Shown: piece after piece, positions 1 through 9,700 of the stretch
Layout: the number at the start of each line of letters is the position of its first letter
Numbering within the stretch: position 1 is the stretch's first letter
Assembly: GCF_000969825.1 (NCBI RefSeq)
Contig: NZ_KQ033920.1
Span: 1 to 64,000, forward strand
Reading direction: 5' to 3'
Origin: Parabacteroides gordonii MS-1 = DSM 23371
GTDB taxonomy: Bacteria; Bacteroidota; Bacteroidia; Bacteroidales; Tannerellaceae
Length of the DNA: 64,000 nt
Notes under the pieces: model-generated
Database searches by the model: none
Told to the model about the DNA's origin: nothing
The model's input: only the letters and a program-made list of their open reading frames with translations
Translations under genes and position numbers: made by a program

Positions 1-9
1 GCGGATATA

Positions 10-35
10 AAATGTACAGAGTTCTTTTAGAACTA
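10..35. repeat. Palindromic 26-bp motif upstream of the first SusC gene
   Basis: The core AGTTCTTTTAGAACT is a 6-bp inverted repeat around TTT. The whole 26 bp recurs without mismatch at 6619-6644, also upstream of a SusC gene and in the same orientation. Its reverse complement matches the outer inverted repeat of the invertible promoter at 55549-55566 (TAGTTCTAAA-GAACTC core). It could be a recombinase site or a regulator-binding site; the sequence upstream lies outside the window. Confidence 0.6.
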
Positions 36-119
36 GGGAGACGAAAAAAGAGAAAGAAACACAATTTCACACAGACGTTAAATTACAAGACTTATACATT
101 ATATATCATTTTAAACAAA

Positions 120-148
120 GAAGTGCTTATTCGCCAAAATAACACTTC
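120..148 (+). promoter_or_regulatory. 5'-leader stem-loop with CGCC loop, SusC 1
   Basis: GAAGTG-c-TTATT pairs with AATAACACTTC, an 11-bp stem with one bulged C, around the loop CGCCAA. It ends 22 nt before the SusC start codon. Hairpins with different stem sequence but the same CGCC loop precede SusC 2 and SusC 3 at similar distance. Possible RNA element or operator; function is inferred only. Confidence 0.5.
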
Positions 149-170
149 GGTAATCTAAAAACTATCAATT

Positions 171-3100
171 ATGTTGAAAAACTTAAAGCCTGTTAGCTTA
201 GTTCTGATCGCAGGAGCACTCAGTTTCTCCGGAAATGTGTACGCCGATCTGACGCCAAGTAAGCAAAGTACCGGGATTTCCCAGCAAAGCGGGAGACTCA
301 CCGGGGTAGTAGAGGATGACTTCGGTCCCGTTGCCGGAGCCTCTATCGTAGTGAAAGGAACCACAAATGGTACAATTACCGACATGGAAGGTAATTTTAC
401 TTTGGAAGGTGTACAAAACGGAACAACCATCCAAATTTCATTTATTGGGTATGCCACACAGGAGATCAGGTATACCGGTCAGTCTTCTCTTCGTATAAAA
501 TTGAAAGAAGATTCACAAGCTCTCGACGAAGTGGTTGTTACCGCTTTAGGTATGAAACGCGAAACGAAAGCATTGGGATATGCTGTTACCGAATTAAAAG
601 GTGAAGAACTGCTGAACAACGCGATCAACCCGGTTTCTGCTTTACAAGGTAAAGTGGCAGGGGTTGAAATTGCAGGTTCCGACGGTGGTATGTTCGGTGC
701 TACCAAGATCCAGATCCGTGGTGCTTCTACTCTGGGTAAGAACAACCAGCCTATCTATGTAGTGGATGGCGTTATCCTGGACAATGCCATCAGAGATGGT
801 GATGCAGACTGGACAGCCCACAACTACGACTACGGTAACGAGTTGAAGAACCTGAACCCGGATGATTTTGAAACGGTATCTGTACTGAAAGGTGCGGCCG
901 CTACAGCTCTTTACGGTTCACGCGGTTTGAATGGTGCAGTCGTTATCACTACTAAATCTGGTAAGGGTAAACAAGGTATCGGTGTGAATGTTTCGCAGAC
1001 TTTCGGTATCGACCACATGTTCAAACAACCTAAATTGCAAAACAAGTATGGTCGCGGACAGTACACCGGTAATGTCGGTTATGGAGAAACCGATGCAAAC
1101 GGGAATTACTATCTGTATGACAACATCGGACAGTTCAATCTGAACTCTGCAGGAGATCCAACGCTTCGTGATGGAACAGGTCGTCACTGGGGGCCGGCAT
1201 TCGACGGACGCAATATCGAAAATTATGATTATTCGACTATTGCATACAGCCCGGTTGAGAACAACTTTAAGGATGCGTACAACTTAGGTTTCAACAGCAA
1301 TACGAATGTTTCAGTAAGTGGTAGTAGCGAGAAAACATCTTTCTACACCTCTCTGTCTTATAAGTATGCCAGCGGTACATTGCCTAACAACAGTTTCGAC
1401 CGTACGTCATTCCTGGCTAAAGCATCTCATAAGATAACCGACAAAGTAGAAGTAGAAGCATCTATTTCTTTCGCTAACTCGAACCCTAAAAATGCCCAGC
1501 CTAATATTGGTGAGTTATTTGTAGACGGAACGTGGGGACGTACTTATGATACGAATTACTTCCGCAAACGTTATAAAGGGTCTCACGGAGGATTGGCCAG
1601 TTCTAACTACAGTGACGAGTATGGTAGTAACCCGGGAAGGGATACTTGGTGGAACATCTATGAAAATGATTATTCACAGAAAGAGACATCCGTTCGTCCG
1701 ACATTAGTGTTGAACGTGGAACTAACCGACTGGATGAAATTTCGCGCCGAAGGTAACTATAACTATTACTACAGACGTTACGAAAGTAAACAACCCGGTA
1801 CCGGTTATGCGAACACTAATAGCGGATATTATGGAATGGGATTATATTCTAAGGAACAAACCAACCTGAATGCCGCATTCACTTTCAACAAAAGTGTAGG
1901 CGATTTTACATTCGGCGGTTTTATCCGTGGTGAATATTTCAATAATATTCAACAGACGATGGCTGAAAATACGAATGGCGGTCTGGTTGTACCTAACCAA
2001 TATTTTATAGCTAACTCCATCAATACACCTTCTTACAGTGGTGCAATTGAAGGAGAAAAGAGAATGTTATCATTATCCTTCCAGGCTAGTGCCAGCTGGA
2101 AAGATCAGTTATTCCTGGATGTAACCGGACGTAACGACTGGTCTTCTGCCCTGGTTTATTCTGATGCTCATGGTAACTACTCCTATTTCTATCCGTCTGT
2201 TTCCGCATCCTGGCTGGCTCACGAAACGTTCCGTGATCAACTTCCTGAATGGATATCTTTTGCCAAACTACGTGGTTCATGGGCACAGGTTGGTAATGAT
2301 ACGGATGCCTATACAATCAACTCGGCTTATTCATTGTTGACTGCCCAATTACAAGGTGGAACTAATGTGTATGCATTAAGTATTCCGACTACGGCCTATT
2401 CAACAAACCTGAAACCGGAACGTAAGAACGCTTGGGAAATCGGTTTGGACTGGCGATTCCTTTCAAACAGAATCGGCATCGATGCTACTTATTATAAGGA
2501 AAATACAAAAAACCAGATTATGTCTATCAGTGTTCCAAGTATTTCAGGTATCAGCAGCCAGTATATCAATGCCGGTAATATCGAGAACAAGGGTCTTGAA
2601 ATAGCATTGAATACAATTCCGTTCAAAAACAAAGATTGGGAATGGGGGTTGAACTTTACCTACACCAAAAACAACAACAAGATCATAGAGTTGCATCCTA
2701 ACGTAGCCGATTATATCACTTTGAGTGGTGAGGTTGCTTATGGTAACTACCGCGTTGGTTCGGTTGCCAAAGTTGGAGAATCTTATGGTGTATTGATGAG
2801 TGACTCTAAACCCAAAATCGATGAAAAAACAGGTCTGCCTGTATTGAATGCGACATCTTATTACGGTGGCGATAGAGGTATGCATGCCATGTATTACCAG
2901 CGTAGCGGCGAAGCGGAAGTGATCGGCTCGATGGTTCCTGACTTCCTGGGTTCTGTAAGTACTTCGCTTACTTATAAGAACTGGAGCCTGCGTGCTTTGT
3001 TAGATATGCGCTTCGGAGGTTATGTAGCTTCTTACGCAAACCGTTACGGTTTGGCATACGGTTTCACTGAAAGTTCTTTGAAATGGCGTGATTCTGAAAA

Positions 3101-3596
3101 TGGTGGTATGACTTATACCTCTATCTGGGATGGTCAGACTTACCATGATGGTTTAATCCCTGTCGGATTAATTGAAGGCGGAACGTCTATTCCTCTGCCG
3201 AACGGAACTTCTTATATCGTAGCCGATGGCGGCGAAACGTATCAGGCTTTACATGATAAAGGACTTGTTGACCCGCAACACGCTTCCGCATGGCATTACT
3301 GGAATAATGCATGGAGTACGGGTACTGTAAATGACGACTGGGTGAAAAAGTTGAATTATATCGCTTTACGTGAAATCACCGTATCATACAGAATGCCGAA
3401 CAAGATTGCACACAAACTGGGAGCCCAGCACTTGAATTTATCAGTATCCGGACGTAACTTGGGTTATCTGCTGAATACAATGCCGAATAAGATCAACCCG
3501 GAATCTGTCCGCGGTACATCTGCTTCCGAGTTCCGTATCCGTTCTTTCAACGGTCTGACTGCTAATTACACATTTACTATTAATGTTGGATTCTAA
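171..3596 (+). CDS. SusC-family TonB-linked outer-membrane transporter (SusC 1)
   Basis: Predicted TonB-dependent outer-membrane channel for oligosaccharide or other nutrient import, 1141 residues. A signal peptide spans about residues 1-25 (ends NVYA). A carboxypeptidase-regulatory-like beta-sandwich follows at about 41-123, then the conserved LDEVVVTALGMKR segment leading into the plug (ALQGKVAGVEI, IRGAST, VYVVDG-type motifs). The beta-barrel ends in the aromatic terminus NVGF. The ATG at 171 follows a conserved leader and starts the signal peptide. The SusD partner begins 32 bp downstream. No glycosidase is nearby, so the substrate cannot be named. Its closest relative in the window is SusC 2 at 6772-10200, similar along its whole length but with different codon choice. 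It is a paralog of SusC 3 mainly in the N-terminal region. Confidence 0.95.
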   Translation: MLKNLKPVSLVLIAGALSFSGNVYADLTPSKQSTGISQQSGRLTGVVEDDFGPVAGASIVVKGTTNGTITDMEGNFTLEGVQNGTTIQISFIGYATQEIRYTGQSSLRIKLKEDSQALDEVVVTALGMKRETKALGYAVTELKGEELLNNAINPVSALQGKVAGVEIAGSDGGMFGATKIQIRGASTLGKNNQPIYVVDGVILDNAIRDGDADWTAHNYDYGNELKNLNPDDFETVSVLKGAAATALYGSRGLNGAVVITTKSGKGKQGIGVNVSQTFGIDHMFKQPKLQNKYGRGQYTGNVGYGETDANGNYYLYDNIGQFNLNSAGDPTLRDGTGRHWGPAFDGRNIENYDYSTIAYSPVENNFKDAYNLGFNSNTNVSVSGSSEKTSFYTSLSYKYASGTLPNNSFDRTSFLAKASHKITDKVEVEASISFANSNPKNAQPNIGELFVDGTWGRTYDTNYFRKRYKGSHGGLASSNYSDEYGSNPGRDTWWNIYENDYSQKETSVRPTLVLNVELTDWMKFRAEGNYNYYYRRYESKQPGTGYANTNSGYYGMGLYSKEQTNLNAAFTFNKSVGDFTFGGFIRGEYFNNIQQTMAENTNGGLVVPNQYFIANSINTPSYSGAIEGEKRMLSLSFQASASWKDQLFLDVTGRNDWSSALVYSDAHGNYSYFYPSVSASWLAHETFRDQLPEWISFAKLRGSWAQVGNDTDAYTINSAYSLLTAQLQGGTNVYALSIPTTAYSTNLKPERKNAWEIGLDWRFLSNRIGIDATYYKENTKNQIMSISVPSISGISSQYINAGNIENKGLEIALNTIPFKNKDWEWGLNFTYTKNNNKIIELHPNVADYITLSGEVAYGNYRVGSVAKVGESYGVLMSDSKPKIDEKTGLPVLNATSYYGGDRGMHAMYYQRSGEAEVIGSMVPDFLGSVSTSLTYKNWSLRALLDMRFGGYVASYANRYGLAYGFTESSLKWRDSENGGMTYTSIWDGQTYHDGLIPVGLIEGGTSIPLPNGTSYIVADGGETYQALHDKGLVDPQHASAWHYWNNAWSTGTVNDDWVKKLNYIALREITVSYRMPNKIAHKLGAQHLNLSVSGRNLGYLLNTMPNKINPESVRGTSASEFRIRSFNGLTANYTFTINVGF

Positions 3597-3628
3597 ACCT
3601 GAAAAAGAAACTTTTAATTAATTAAGAC

Positions 3629-5530
3629 ATGAACAATTATCATAATATATTAATGGGATTCGGATTGGGTGTAGCCTTGCTTTGCACCACCGGATGCCGT
3701 GACGATTTCGCGGATATCAACTCCAGCCCTTCGCAGGTAACGAAGGCCGAGCCATCCTATTTGTTTGCAAAAGCTGTTATGGATTTCGATCCTTTCGATT
3801 ATACATTTTGGTTCTACGATGCCCCTATGTTGACGGCATGGAGCCAGATGGCTGTACCTACCGGTAGTTTTGTTGAAAGTACCGCACTGACAACTGTTAC
3901 AGGTGGTGTAAACTATGTGAATACATTAAAACTGGCACACGAAATTACCTATCTGCGCTCGAACATGAGTGAAGAAGAATCAGCCAAACATGCTGCAACT
4001 GCTACTTGTGTGGATGTTCTCACAGCTTATCTTGCTATTTCAAGCAGCGATATCAATGGTGATATCCAGTTTACGGAAGCCGGTAATGCTCTGCATGGTG
4101 GTACGTTGACTCCGGCTTACGACAGAATTGCCGATTTGTATGACCTGTGGTTAAGTCAGTTGAATGCAGCTATCACGACATTTACAACGGCTACGGATCA
4201 GATTTTCACAAGCAATCAGGATATCGTTTACAGAGGCGATCTGACAAAGTGGGCTAAAATGGCTAACTCTTTGAAACTAAGAATTGCCGCCCGCCTGATA
4301 CATCAAGATAAAGCGAAAGCGCTGACAATCGCTTCGGAAGTAGCAAATGCCTCCTGTGGCTATATCGATTCACTGGAAGATGCCATGTTGTTTAATAAAA
4401 GTGTTGTAAACTCAAGCAGTGATGATTATATCTATCACTGGAGCAATGGCTTTATGGATGGAAGAGCATCCAGCCAGCGTGTAGTAGACTTCATGCTTAA
4501 AAACAAGGACCCGCGCGTTCGTTTCTGTTACCGGAAAAACGATTGGAACTCGACAATCATTCAGGAATTCTACAATCAGGGGAAAGCTATCCCTTCTTAT
4601 ATTGAAGAAAACGTTGAATACACTACAGATGCCAGCGGAAAGAAAACATTTGTAAGATGGAAAGGATTAGGCGAACCTTGGGTACGTTATGAAGGTCTTC
4701 CGGTTGAATATAATGCTGCCAATAATTCGGCTGTCTACGGTGAATGGTTTGATTATAGTAACCGTTATCAAATTACCGATGCAAACGGTCAAAGTGCAAA
4801 ATCATATCGTCCATACTCTTTGTATCAACATATGATGGTGATCGGACGTTATTACACCTTTACCCTGCCGACAGTTCCGGGAGGTCCGGTAATCACCAGA
4901 ACAGAAAACCGTCCCTGGTACGGAATGTATCTGGGTGGTAGTGAAGTAAACCTGTATCTGGCAGAGTTCAAGTTGTTAGGAGCTAATTTACCTGGTACAG
5001 CAGAAGATTATTTCAAAAAAGGTATCAGACTGTCTGTTCAGGAATATGACAAAACAGCCGGACTAAATCAGATACCTTATTACGGAACAACTTACGATTA
5101 TGATCCGAACGAAGTTTCTATCGAACTGAAAGACGGTGAAATCGACGCCATGTTGGCTTCTCCCGATTACAACCTGACCGGTTCTACCAGCGACCAATTG
5201 GAAAAAGTCTATTTACAGCAAATGATACATTTCATCATGTATCCTTACGATCAGTTTGTAACTGCCCGTCGTTCCGGTTTACCTAAATTCAACTCACAAT
5301 TGATCAGCCGTGAGAATTACAGTGCTATTCCTGTTACTAACTTCCCGCGTCGTTTCCAGACAGGTGTACCTAATGAAACGAGCCAGTTGTATCAGATTCA
5401 AAGGGATGCTTATGCAGCACAAGGTTATACCATTACCGGTGCCGGAGATGCAAATACATCTATTTTGAACACTGAACGCACATGGCAGGATCAGGGAGCT
5501 CCGCAATGGGGAGAAGGTCCGAAAAATTAA
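3629..5530 (+). CDS. SusD-like surface lipoprotein (SusD 1)
   Basis: Predicted substrate-capturing lid of the SusC 1 transporter, 633 residues, anchored on the cell surface. The N-terminus has a lipoprotein signal with the lipid-modified cysteine at about Cys23 (LLCTTGC), followed by acidic RDD residues typical of surface lipoproteins in this phylum. The body (DDFADINSSPSQVTKAEPSYLF, then WAKMANSLKLRIAARL) fits the SusD-like_2 family, whose helical TPR scaffold binds ligand. It is 32 bp downstream of SusC 1, and the pair presumably forms one operon closed by the hairpin at 5551-5583. It is highly similar to SusD 2 (10241-12112). Substrate unknown. Confidence 0.93.
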   Translation: MNNYHNILMGFGLGVALLCTTGCRDDFADINSSPSQVTKAEPSYLFAKAVMDFDPFDYTFWFYDAPMLTAWSQMAVPTGSFVESTALTTVTGGVNYVNTLKLAHEITYLRSNMSEEESAKHAATATCVDVLTAYLAISSSDINGDIQFTEAGNALHGGTLTPAYDRIADLYDLWLSQLNAAITTFTTATDQIFTSNQDIVYRGDLTKWAKMANSLKLRIAARLIHQDKAKALTIASEVANASCGYIDSLEDAMLFNKSVVNSSSDDYIYHWSNGFMDGRASSQRVVDFMLKNKDPRVRFCYRKNDWNSTIIQEFYNQGKAIPSYIEENVEYTTDASGKKTFVRWKGLGEPWVRYEGLPVEYNAANNSAVYGEWFDYSNRYQITDANGQSAKSYRPYSLYQHMMVIGRYYTFTLPTVPGGPVITRTENRPWYGMYLGGSEVNLYLAEFKLLGANLPGTAEDYFKKGIRLSVQEYDKTAGLNQIPYYGTTYDYDPNEVSIELKDGEIDAMLASPDYNLTGSTSDQLEKVYLQQMIHFIMYPYDQFVTARRSGLPKFNSQLISRENYSAIPVTNFPRRFQTGVPNETSQLYQIQRDAYAAQGYTITGAGDANTSILNTERTWQDQGAPQWGEGPKN

Positions 5531-5550
5531 TTTGATTTATTAATAACCAC

Positions 5551-5583
5551 AAAGAGTAGTTGCTTAAGAAGCAACTACTCTTT
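5551..5583. terminator. Hairpin terminator after SusD 1
   Basis: A perfect 15-bp stem (AAAGAGTAGTTGCTT and its complement) with a 3-nt loop lies 20 bp after the SusD 1 stop. The downstream T tract is short, so termination may be incomplete and allow read-through into the next gene. Confidence 0.75.
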
Positions 5584-5599
5584 CACACATTCTACCACA

Positions 5600-6238
5600 A
5601 TGAGAACATACCTGCTAATCACCATCCTGTGCTGTATAGCAACTGTAGGCAGTGCTAATGCACAAAAGAAACGTCAGATGCTTTTCGAAGACTACTCGAA
5701 AGGTGTGGTGTTAATGAAGAACAACTCCAAGACTCCTGCAGAGCTCAATTATGATGCCGGCAATCAGAAGATGATGTTCAAAAACGGCTCGGAAGAAATG
5801 CTCCTGACCAACATTGCCCAGATTGATACGGTTTATATTGGAAATTCCAAATTCATTCCGACCGGATCGAGTTATTATGAGATTATACAGATCCCGAATG
5901 GTCTTATCGGTGTAAACTGGTTGTTGAAGAATGCTTCCCAGGGATATAAAAATGCTTTCGGCGTAACTCAGCAGGCTAAAGTGGAAAGTTTAAACACTAA
6001 CCAGTTGAATTACGGGGTTTACGAAAATCAATATACAGAAGTAAACAAACTCGCCAATCAAAATGAATATTGTATATTTCGTGATGGTACCCCTCTCAAA
6101 TTTAAGAATAAAAAATCGTTACTAAAGCTCTTTCCCGGCAAAGAGAACCTCATCGAAACTTATATCAAAGAAAAGAAGACAGACATGAAGAATCCGAAAG
6201 ATGTCATCACATTAGTCAATTATTGCCTGGGATTATAA
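5600..6238 (+). CDS. Exported protein of unknown function
   Basis: A 212-residue protein with a clear signal peptide (about residues 1-21, ending ANA before QKKRQ). I do not recognise a named domain. The mature part is mixed alpha/beta in appearance with no further membrane segment. It begins 16 bp after the SusD 1 terminator hairpin and could be expressed by read-through from the SusC/SusD operon. The corresponding position after SusD 2 holds a different small exported protein (12210-12596), so each SusC/SusD pair seems to carry its own accessory gene. Periplasmic or secreted location is inferred from the signal peptide. Confidence 0.75.
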   Translation: MRTYLLITILCCIATVGSANAQKKRQMLFEDYSKGVVLMKNNSKTPAELNYDAGNQKMMFKNGSEEMLLTNIAQIDTVYIGNSKFIPTGSSYYEIIQIPNGLIGVNWLLKNASQGYKNAFGVTQQAKVESLNTNQLNYGVYENQYTEVNKLANQNEYCIFRDGTPLKFKNKKSLLKLFPGKENLIETYIKEKKTDMKNPKDVITLVNYCLGL

Positions 6239-6240
6239 AT

Positions 6241-6335
6241 GAGAAGGTGGTGTGTCAAAAATAAGTCTACAATATTTTGCGTATTCTGCATCATCGGCAT
6301 TCAGTAATAAGATTTGGCACACCACTTTTTCTCTA
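6241..6335. repeat. Long-hairpin dispersed repeat, copy A
   Basis: GGTGGTGTGTCAAA near 6246 pairs with TTTGGCACACCAC near 6325, with about 53 nt between, followed by TTTTT. The right part (TTCTGCATCATCGGCATTC...GTAAT...TTTGGCACA) is clearly related to the reverse complement of the element at 12621-12726. It sits directly after a stop codon and may act as a terminator. Confidence 0.65.
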
Positions 6336-6618
6336 AATATTTCTTCTTTACCAACCTAACTCTATATATAAGTAAATCAAGTCGGCAACATTCCTTCCCT
6401 TTTAAGTCGGCTAATCAATAGTAGTATGTGTTTACTTAAATTCACATAAATGGAATTAAATCACTCAATTCTTCAATAAAATCGAAGCCATTAATTAATA
6501 TTTCCTAATAATTTGACTGATTGAATCGTCATATAATGCCTTTTCTTGCCTGATAAAATAGTTAATTATCGTATTGCAAAAACTGTAATAATCAATATAT
6601 CAGCATATTGCATTTGTT
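6336..6618. other. AT-rich intergenic stretch, nothing recognised
   Basis: No credible open reading frame, RNA gene or inverted-repeat partner for the motif at 6619 was found. The sequence is strongly AT-rich. A weak -7-like TGCATTTG lies at its end, next to the 26-bp motif. Confidence 0.5.
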
Positions 6619-6644
6619 AAATGTACAGAGTTCTTTTAGAACTA
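6619..6644. repeat. Palindromic 26-bp motif upstream of SusC 2
   Basis: Identical over 26 bp to 10-35 and in the same orientation relative to the following SusC gene. It contains the inverted repeat AGTTCT-TTT-AGAACT. The flanking sequences are not conserved, so the motif itself is under selection or is a recombination site. Confidence 0.65.
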
Positions 6645-6717
6645 AGTAATAACGCCAACTGAAAATACGCCAAGTTCTAAATAATTCTTATGAATTATAT
6701 CCAAAGCTAGTATTAAA

Positions 6718-6743
6718 GACTCTTGTTTCGCCAAAACAGTGTC
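6718..6743 (+). promoter_or_regulatory. 5'-leader stem-loop with CGCC loop, SusC 2
   Basis: TGTTT pairs with AAACA around the loop CGCCA, extended after a small internal loop by GAC/GTC. It ends 28 nt before the ATG at 6772. The stem sequence differs from that at 120-148 while pairing is kept. Confidence 0.5.
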
Positions 6744-6771
6744 TATTTATGTTCTAATAAAACCATCAATT

Positions 6772-9700
6772 ATGTTGAAAAACTTTAAGCCTGTAAGCTT
6801 AGTTCTGATCGCTGGTGCATTAAGTTTCCCTATGGGTGTTTATGCAGACCTGCTACCAGCTAGGCCTGGTACCGCTATTTCCCAACAAGACGGGAAAGTC
6901 ACAGGTACAGTTGAAGATGATTTCGGCCCTGTAGCTGGAGCATCAGTAGTTGTTAAAGGAACAACCAATGGTAATATTACCGATATGGACGGTAATTTTA
7001 CATTGGAAGGTGTAAAGAACGGAGATGTTATTCAAATTTCTTTTATTGGTTACACTACTCAGGAAATTAAGTACACCGGTCAAGCTTCTCTCTCTGTTAA
7101 ATTATCGGAAGATACTCAAAAGCTGGACGAGGTAGTTGTAACGGCTTTGGGTATGAAACGTTCGGAAAAGTCCCTGGGGTATGCGATGAAAGAGATGAAA
7201 GGGGATGAATTGAATGCCAATCTGATTAATCCTGTAGCTGCTTTGCAGGGTAAGGTTGCTGGTGTTGAAATCTCTGGGTCAGACGGTGGAATGTTTGGTT
7301 CTACAAAGATTTTGATTCGTGGTGTGTCTACATTAGGTAAGAACAATCAGCCTATCTATGTTGTAGACGGTGTTATTATGGATAACTCTATTAAAGAAGG
7401 TAATCCGGACTGGGATGGAAATAGTAATGACTATGGTAATGAACTGAAGAATTTGAATCCTGATGATTTCGAATCTGTTTCTGTGTTGAAAGGTGCAGCA
7501 GCAACAGCTTTGTATGGTTCTCGGGGGTTAAATGGTGCCGTTGTTATAACTACGAAATCCGGGAAATCCGGGAAAGGTTTGGGAATAGAAGTCTCTCAGA
7601 CATTTGGTGTTGATGCGGTAACTTCTACTCCTAATCTTCAGAATGAATTCGGTAACGGTACAATTTCCGGTTTTGTGGGTTATGGAGATAAAGATGCTAA
7701 CGGCAACTATTATATTTATGATAACCATAATCAGTTCCCAACAAATAACGGAATCCATAGTTTGATTCCTGATGAGGGGATGAGTTTCGGGCCGGCTTTT
7801 GATGGAAGTGATATTGAATATTACGATGGATCTATCCGTCCTTACAGTCCGGTAAAGAATAATTTTAAAAAGGCTTATAAGAAAGGTTTCAATTCAAATA
7901 CGAATGTGGCTATTAGCGGTGGAAACGATAAAACGACATTCTATACATCTCTTTCTTATAAATATGCAGACGGTACTGTACCTAATAATAGTTTCCAACG
8001 TATATCCTTTTTGGGAAAAGCATCTCATAAAATTACTGAGAAAATAAAGTTAGATGCCAGCATGGCGTTTGCTAATTCCACTCCGAAGAATAGCCCGATC
8101 AATATCGGTGAAAATTTCGTGAACGGAACATGGGGAAGAATGTATGATCCTACAACTGCAAAAGATAAATATAAAGGATCTCATGGTGGACAAGCTGATT
8201 CTAAATATGGTGATCCTTACGGTGTTTATCCTGGTTTAGGAACTTGGTGGAATATTTACGAAAATGATTATACTAAGAAAGAAACATCAGTTCGTCCGAC
8301 TATCAAATTGAATATCGATATTCTTGACTGGTTAAAGTTTAATACGGAAGCAAATTATAATTATTACTACACTCGTTTTGAAAATAAACAACCAGGTGCC
8401 GGGTATGCAAATGAAGGTGGTAAGTATGAAATGGGCTTATACACAAAAGAACAGACAAATCTTAATGCCAATTTTTTAGTTAACAAAACAGTAGGCGATT
8501 GGTCTTTCAATGGTTTTTTACGTGGTGAGTATTACCATAATTTTGTTCAGGAACAAACAATGAATACAGAGGGTGGTTTGATTGTTCCTAACCAATTCTT
8601 TATTGCAAATTCAAAACAAACTCCGAATTATACAGCAAAAATATCAGGGACAAAGACCATGTTATCAGTTGCTTTTCAAGCTGGTGTTAGTTGGAGAGAT
8701 CAGGTCTTTTTGGATGTAACCGGGCGTAATGACTGGTCTTCTGCTCTGGTTTACAGCGATACTCACGGGACATATTCTTATTTTTACCCTTCTGTAAATG
8801 GTTCATGGTTGATCAGTTCGACTTATAGAGATCAGTTACCAGATTGGGTTTCATTTGCAAAAATCCGTGGTTCATGGGCGCAAGTAGGTAACGATACGAG
8901 TCCTTATACTATTAATACTGCTTATTCATTGAATACTTCAACTACTGCAAATGGTAATTATTATGGATTATCTGTTCCTTCTTCTACTTATGATCAGAAT
9001 TTGAAACCTGAACGTAAGAATGCTTGGGAAATCGGTATTGATTGGCGTTTTATAGATAATCGGATTGGAATCGATGCTACTTATTATAAAGAAAATACAA
9101 AGAACCAGATCATGAGTATTGCTGTACCTTCTGTATCAGGTATCAGTAATCAATTGATCAATGCAGGTAACATTCAGAACCAAGGTATTGAATTAGCATT
9201 AAATACAGTACCTTTTAGAAACAAAGACTGGGAGTGGACTTTGGATTTCACTTGGACAAAGAATATGAACAAGATCATTTCTTTACATGAAAATGTTGCA
9301 GACTATATTTCATTAAATGGAGATATAGGCTATGGTAATTATCGTGTAGGTTCTGTGGCAAAAGTAGGTTCTGCTTATGGTTTGTTGCTTACTGATAGTG
9401 GATTAAAGTATGATGAAGAATCTGGTTTACCGGTATTGGCTTGGAGAGATTCAAATAGAGGTTCTCACTACTTACGTAATGAGGCTGAAATACAAGAAGT
9501 AGGGTCTATGTTGCCGGACTTTTTAGGTTCTGTATCAACAGGTTTGAAATATAAGAATTGGGCCTTGAGTGTGTCTTTGGATATGCGTTTCGGTGGTTAT
9601 GTAGCTTCTTATAATTCACGCTATGGTACTGCATATGGTTTTACTGAAAATTCTTTGAAAAATGCTCCGGGGCATGGTGGTGTTTCATGGACTTCTAAAT

